A DNA stretch of 64,000 nucleotides. Source: Parapedobacter pyrenivorans (GTDB lineage Bacteria; Bacteroidota; Bacteroidia; Sphingobacteriales; Sphingobacteriaceae). The stretch spans positions 1 through 64,000 of the forward strand of contig NZ_BMER01000004.1 of NCBI RefSeq assembly GCF_014636865.1, written 5' to 3'. The notes beneath the pieces were generated by a model. That model was not told where the DNA came from. It was given only the letters and a program-made list of their open reading frames with translations, and did no database searches. The position numbers were made by a program, and so were the translations under genes. Of this stretch, positions 60,566 through 64,000 are shown one piece after another; positions within the stretch are counted from its first letter, which is position 1; the number at the start of each line of letters is the position of its first letter.

Positions 60566-61530
60566 GATCAACGACACACATCCGTTTGGCATTTTTGACT
60601 GTGCTGACACTTTTTTCGTTTGGTGGATGTGCCGACGAGACTCCCGATCCGGCTCCAAGTTTTCCATGGGAAGACTGGCTGGATTGGGAACGTCTTGTCG
60701 ACTGGGATACACTGACGGTCGATGGCCGTGCCCGCACCTTCAACGTGCACCTGCCGCCAAAGTATGAAGAACGTACGGGTCCGCTGCCGCTGGTCATCGG
60801 GCTGCACGGAACGGGGGGCAGCGCCGTGCAATTTGACCGCCACTACCACCTGTCGGATAAAGCTGACCAGGAAGGCTTCGTCGCGGTGTACCCCAACGGC
60901 GTCAAGAGCGATGGCCGTCTCGGTATACGGACCTGGAACGCAGGGGCGTGCTGTGACTTCGCCGCACGGGAGAATATCGACGATGTGCGCTTTATCCGCG
61001 AACTTATCGACAGATTGATCTTAACGTACCGCATCGATGCCAAACGTGTCTATGTGACCGGCATGTCAAACGGCGGAATGCTCGCCTACCGGCTGGCTGC
61101 GGAGATTCCTGAAAAGATCGCCGCGATAGCGCCCGTGAGCTGCACGATGGTGGTTGACCCGCCAGCCGAACAGTCCCGCTCGATGCCCATCCTCCACCTG
61201 CACTCCGTGCTGGACGAGATCGTTCCTTACAATGGCGGCACCAACCCGCTGGGATACCATTTTCCGCCGGTGGATTCGGTGCTTAACGTGTGGGCAAAGC
61301 GCAACGGGTGCCTGCCGGATGCACAGGTCGTTACGGATAACGACCGCTACATGCAAGTGCAGTGGGTGGATGAAAAGGGCTCGCCGCTTATCGTGTATTA
61401 CGTCACCCAAGACGGCGGTCACTCGTGGCCGGGAGGGGAGCGGGTACGGCCCCAGGCGGCTCCGCCATCCACGGTTATAGACACAAATGATTTGTTGTGG
61501 GATTTTTTTGAACGGTTTAATTTACAATAG
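60562..61530 (+). CDS. PHB-depolymerase/LpqC-type esterase lipoprotein
   Basis: 322 residues. Lipobox in LFSFGGC gives a lipid anchor. The family core shows LPLVIGLHGTGGSAVQFDRHY, then the nucleophile YVTGMSNGGMLAYRLAAEIP near residue 177. Acid and histidine fall in SVLDEIVPY and QDGGHSWPGG. Members cleave polyhydroxyalkanoates or feruloyl esters; because of the envelope location, plant-wall esters or polyesters are plausible. It overlaps the small exported gene and precedes the TonB receptor by 5 nt. Confidence 0.88.
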   Translation: MRSTTHIRLAFLTVLTLFSFGGCADETPDPAPSFPWEDWLDWERLVDWDTLTVDGRARTFNVHLPPKYEERTGPLPLVIGLHGTGGSAVQFDRHYHLSDKADQEGFVAVYPNGVKSDGRLGIRTWNAGACCDFAARENIDDVRFIRELIDRLILTYRIDAKRVYVTGMSNGGMLAYRLAAEIPEKIAAIAPVSCTMVVDPPAEQSRSMPILHLHSVLDEIVPYNGGTNPLGYHFPPVDSVLNVWAKRNGCLPDAQVVTDNDRYMQVQWVDEKGSPLIVYYVTQDGGHSWPGGERVRPQAAPPSTVIDTNDLLWDFFERFNLQ

Positions 61531-61535
61531 CGTAT

Positions 61536-63926
61536 ATGAGAAAAATCCTTTTCTGTTTTCTGCTATCGGCATGCGCGCTGGCCACCATTGCCCAACAAGC
61601 GCGATCTGCCGTGTCTGGGAGGGTAAGCGATGCTGCCACTGGCGAAGCATTGCCCGCGGTGACCGTTACGGTGGTGGGCACGCTGATCAGTACCAGCACC
61701 AACATAGATGGACATTTCGTGTTATCCGGCCTTACAACGGGAGTCCTGCTACGTTTTACGTGCATCGGATACCGCACCCACGAAATCGCGGTCGAGCTCG
61801 GTGCCACGGACCTTATTATCCAACTTACGGCCGAAGCCGATGCGCTGGGCGAGGTTGTTGTAACCGGCGAGTCGGCCCAGCACTTCAAAGCGAACGAGCA
61901 TGTGGGCATGATCCGCCTGAATCCCAGGCTGATTGCGACGCTGCCTTCGCTCGGTGAGAAAGACATCTTCCGCGCATTCCAGCTGATGCCGGGTGTGAGT
62001 GCGGGCAATGAACAGTCCGCCGGGCTCTACGTAAGGGGTGGCACGCCCGACCAGAACCTAGTGCTTTTCGACGGGTTTACGGTATACAATGTGGATCACC
62101 TGTTCGGATTTTTCAGTGCCTTCAATGCCCATGCCATCAAGGATGTGCAGCTTTTCAAAGGGGGCTTTGACGCCCAATACGGTGGCCGCCTGTCGGCGCT
62201 GATGGACATCACCGGCAAGGAAGGCAGCAAGGCCGCATTCAACGCGGGGGTAGACATAGGTTTCCTGAGCGTTAACGGGTTCGTAGAGACACCCATAGGT
62301 GAACACATCTCGGTATTTGCCGGCTACAGGCGAAGCTTCGGCACCTCGTTCTACGACAGGCTGAAAAATCAGGCCACCATAGACAACCAGCGTGCCAGCC
62401 GTAACAACGGACGCCTGGCCGGAATTGCCGATAGGCTGCGAGGGGAGGCCGACGTTCAGTCGTGGTTTGAGGACCTCAATACGAAATTAACCTACCGTAC
62501 AGACGGGGGCGATGTGTTCAGCTGGAGCGTGTACCACGGAAAAGATCACATGGACAACAGCATCCAGGCGGGGAGTGGCTGGCTCGGGCGTCGGATTTCC
62601 TCGTTTCTGTCCAACACCACCGATGTGGCGGCGTGGGGAAACACGGGTACGAGCTTGAAATGGAGCAGGCAGTGGACACCTGCGCTCTACAGCAACACGC
62701 TGGTAAGCTATTCCCATTATTTCAGCGAACGCGATAATACGGTGCAAGGCAGCATCACCGACTCACTGGGTGTCGAGCGAGTGTTCCGTAGCGGTACCAT
62801 CGAAGATAACCGACTGCACGATTATGCGGCCCGAACCGACTGGGAATGGGCCGCTTCGGCCATCCACCGGCTGGGTTTCGGCATGCAATACAGCTACCAG
62901 GATATCGGTTATCGCTATGCGCGGAACGACACGCTTACGCTGGTGGACCGGGCGTCGGCAGGCCATACAGTGGCTGCTTATGCAGAAGACGAGTTGAGCC
63001 TCATCAACCACCGGTTGCATATCGTACCCGGTATCCGGGTTACGGCATTTTCACCCACGGGTAGGGTATACCTGGAGCCTCGTCTGCGCGCAGAATACCG
63101 GCTGACCGATCGCGTAAAAGTGAAGGGTACAGCCGGGCAATACAACCAGTTTGCCAAACGGGTGGTGCGTGAAGACCTGCTGCGGGGCAGCCGCGATTTC
63201 TGGCTGCTTGCCGATGACGGGCGTATCCCCGTGAGTTTTTCGCGCCAGTATTCGGCGGGCATAAGTTGGGAGAATGGCTACTTTCTTATTGATGCAGAGG
63301 CGTATGCGAAGAAGATGGACGGCCTGTCGGAATATACCCTCCGGTTCCAGCCCCAGGGCGGCGGAGCGGATTATGCCGATTTTTTCTATGAAGGTACGGG
63401 GCTGGCCAAAGGGATTGACTTCCTGTTGCAAAAGAAGGTGGGCCGGTACAACGGTTGGGTAGGCTATACGTTGGCCGAAGTGACCAACCGGTTCGATGCG
63501 TACGGCGAAGAAGCATTTGCCGCAGCAAACGACATCCGCAATGAATTCAAAATGGTGCACAACTACCGTCTGGGACGGTTTGACCTTTCCCTGTCGTGGT
63601 TCTATATGACGGGCAAACCCTACACCGCCCCGACAGGGGGCTACCAGATCACGCTGCTAGACGGCACCCGGCAAACCTACCTGAACGTATCGGAAAAGAA
63701 TGCCCTGCGGCTGCCCGCTTACCACCGGCTGGACGCCGCGGTGACCCTCAACTTCGGGCGTCCGGGCAGATTCAACGGTACATTCGGCCTCTCGCTGTTC
63801 AACCTGTACAACCGCACCAATATCTGGTACAAGAACTTCGATATCGTGGAAGACGAAATCGTGGAAACGGATGTAAACTACCTGGGTTTTACGCCCAACC
63901 TGTCCCTGAGTATAAAACTGAACTAA
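61536..63926 (+). CDS. TonB-dependent outer-membrane receptor with N-terminal carboxypeptidase-regulatory domain
   Basis: 796 residues with a signal peptide (LLSACALATIAQQ). Residues ~25-105 are a CarboxypepD_reg-like domain (VSGRVSDAATGEALPAVTVT). The plug spans GLYVRGGTPDQNLVLFDGF and YGGRLSALMDITG, then a ~22-strand barrel ends in SLSIKLN. It imports an unknown substrate powered by TonB-ExbBD. It is the third gene of an operon-like run and is followed after 12 nt by another ORF, often a DUF4249-type lipoprotein in such loci. Confidence 0.92.
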   Translation: MRKILFCFLLSACALATIAQQARSAVSGRVSDAATGEALPAVTVTVVGTLISTSTNIDGHFVLSGLTTGVLLRFTCIGYRTHEIAVELGATDLIIQLTAEADALGEVVVTGESAQHFKANEHVGMIRLNPRLIATLPSLGEKDIFRAFQLMPGVSAGNEQSAGLYVRGGTPDQNLVLFDGFTVYNVDHLFGFFSAFNAHAIKDVQLFKGGFDAQYGGRLSALMDITGKEGSKAAFNAGVDIGFLSVNGFVETPIGEHISVFAGYRRSFGTSFYDRLKNQATIDNQRASRNNGRLAGIADRLRGEADVQSWFEDLNTKLTYRTDGGDVFSWSVYHGKDHMDNSIQAGSGWLGRRISSFLSNTTDVAAWGNTGTSLKWSRQWTPALYSNTLVSYSHYFSERDNTVQGSITDSLGVERVFRSGTIEDNRLHDYAARTDWEWAASAIHRLGFGMQYSYQDIGYRYARNDTLTLVDRASAGHTVAAYAEDELSLINHRLHIVPGIRVTAFSPTGRVYLEPRLRAEYRLTDRVKVKGTAGQYNQFAKRVVREDLLRGSRDFWLLADDGRIPVSFSRQYSAGISWENGYFLIDAEAYAKKMDGLSEYTLRFQPQGGGADYADFFYEGTGLAKGIDFLLQKKVGRYNGWVGYTLAEVTNRFDAYGEEAFAAANDIRNEFKMVHNYRLGRFDLSLSWFYMTGKPYTAPTGGYQITLLDGTRQTYLNVSEKNALRLPAYHRLDAAVTLNFGRPGRFNGTFGLSLFNLYNRTNIWYKNFDIVEDEIVETDVNYLGFTPNLSLSIKLN

Positions 63927-63938
63927 TAGAATGGTATC

Positions 63939-64000
63939 ATGAATAATGGATTGAACGCATCAAACTTACCCCGCCTGTTTATCGCACTGTGTTTCGGCTG
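63939..64000 (+). CDS. 5' end of an exported protein gene (truncated by window edge)
   Basis: ATG at 63939 followed by MNNGLNASNLPRLFIALCFG, a signal-peptide-like beginning. Only 20 codons are visible. The position after a TonB receptor suggests a cognate surface lipoprotein such as a DUF4249 protein, but this is inference only. Confidence 0.55.
   Translation, partial: MNNGLNASNLPRLFIALCFG

Noticed and set aside
1-64000. CRISPR arrays, insertion sequences, rRNA genes
   Set aside because: No regularly spaced repeats, transposase motifs with terminal repeats, or rRNA signatures were found by reading.

Overview
The window comes from a Bacteroidota genome, most likely a sphingobacterial lineage (Sphingobacteriaceae or close kin). 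The evidence is a type B type IX secretion C-terminal domain next to a PorP/SprF protein, an S46 dipeptidyl-peptidase, a DUF5916 protein, a carboxypeptidase-regulatory-domain TonB receptor, two LytTR/LytS two-component systems, FtsX/MacB-type permeases, and promoters of the TTG-N20-TAnnTTTG type with few Shine-Dalgarno sequences. No rRNA, intact tRNA, CRISPR array or intact insertion sequence was seen. The genus assignment is inference.

Layout. 1-1.7 kb: the 3' end of a secreted fibronectin-like protein and its PorP/SprF partner. 1.7-10.5 kb: small membrane proteins, a membrane-bound TPR regulator with a LuxR-like HTH, a lipoprotein esterase, a VOC protein and a large DUF5916 protein. 10.5-16 kb: DinB, MetA (acetyl-CoA type by residue 111), a methyltransferase, a DJ-1/PfpI protein without its cysteine, an RluA-type pseudouridine synthase, DUF4342 and TerC. 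16.2-21.3 kb: the SbcD-SbcC nuclease. 21.3-32 kb: small metabolic, detoxification and regulatory genes, including an ANT(6)-type aminoglycoside adenylyltransferase, a Crp/CMD/DoxX operon, an AraC regulator and a secreted protein with three RidA domains. 32-37 kb: GNAT and MFS, then a gene-poor AT-rich stretch, a divergent NmrA/HxlR pair, a tRNA-Leu-like remnant, and PNPOx/GNAT.

37-45 kb: a DUF4168 protein; an ABC permease preceded by paired palindromes and a sigma-54-like promoter; a DUF1080 protein; an Fpg/Nei glycosylase interrupted by an in-frame stop; and a DPP7-like S46 peptidase. 45-52 kb: a minus-strand block of poorly characterised lipoproteins and membrane proteins with a LytTR response regulator and TPR histidine kinase. 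52-58 kb: a RibD-like reductase, an alpha/beta hydrolase, a phosphotransferase, then imuA-imuB without dnaE2, a tiny zinc-ribbon ORF, DUF6965 and a decayed Vat/CatB acetyltransferase. 58-64 kb: a second LytS/LytTR pair, then a plus-strand run of a small periplasmic protein, a PHB-depolymerase-like lipoprotein, a TonB receptor and the start of one more gene.

The content is mostly housekeeping-accessory (repair, detoxification, peptide use, signalling). The best leads for new biology are the palindrome/sigma-54 control region at 37.88-38.01 kb, the triple RidA protein lacking its catalytic arginines, the DJ-1 protein without cysteine, the uncharacterised LytTR-linked block at 45-52 kb, and the gene remnants at 33.9-35.9, 42.6 and 57.9 kb.
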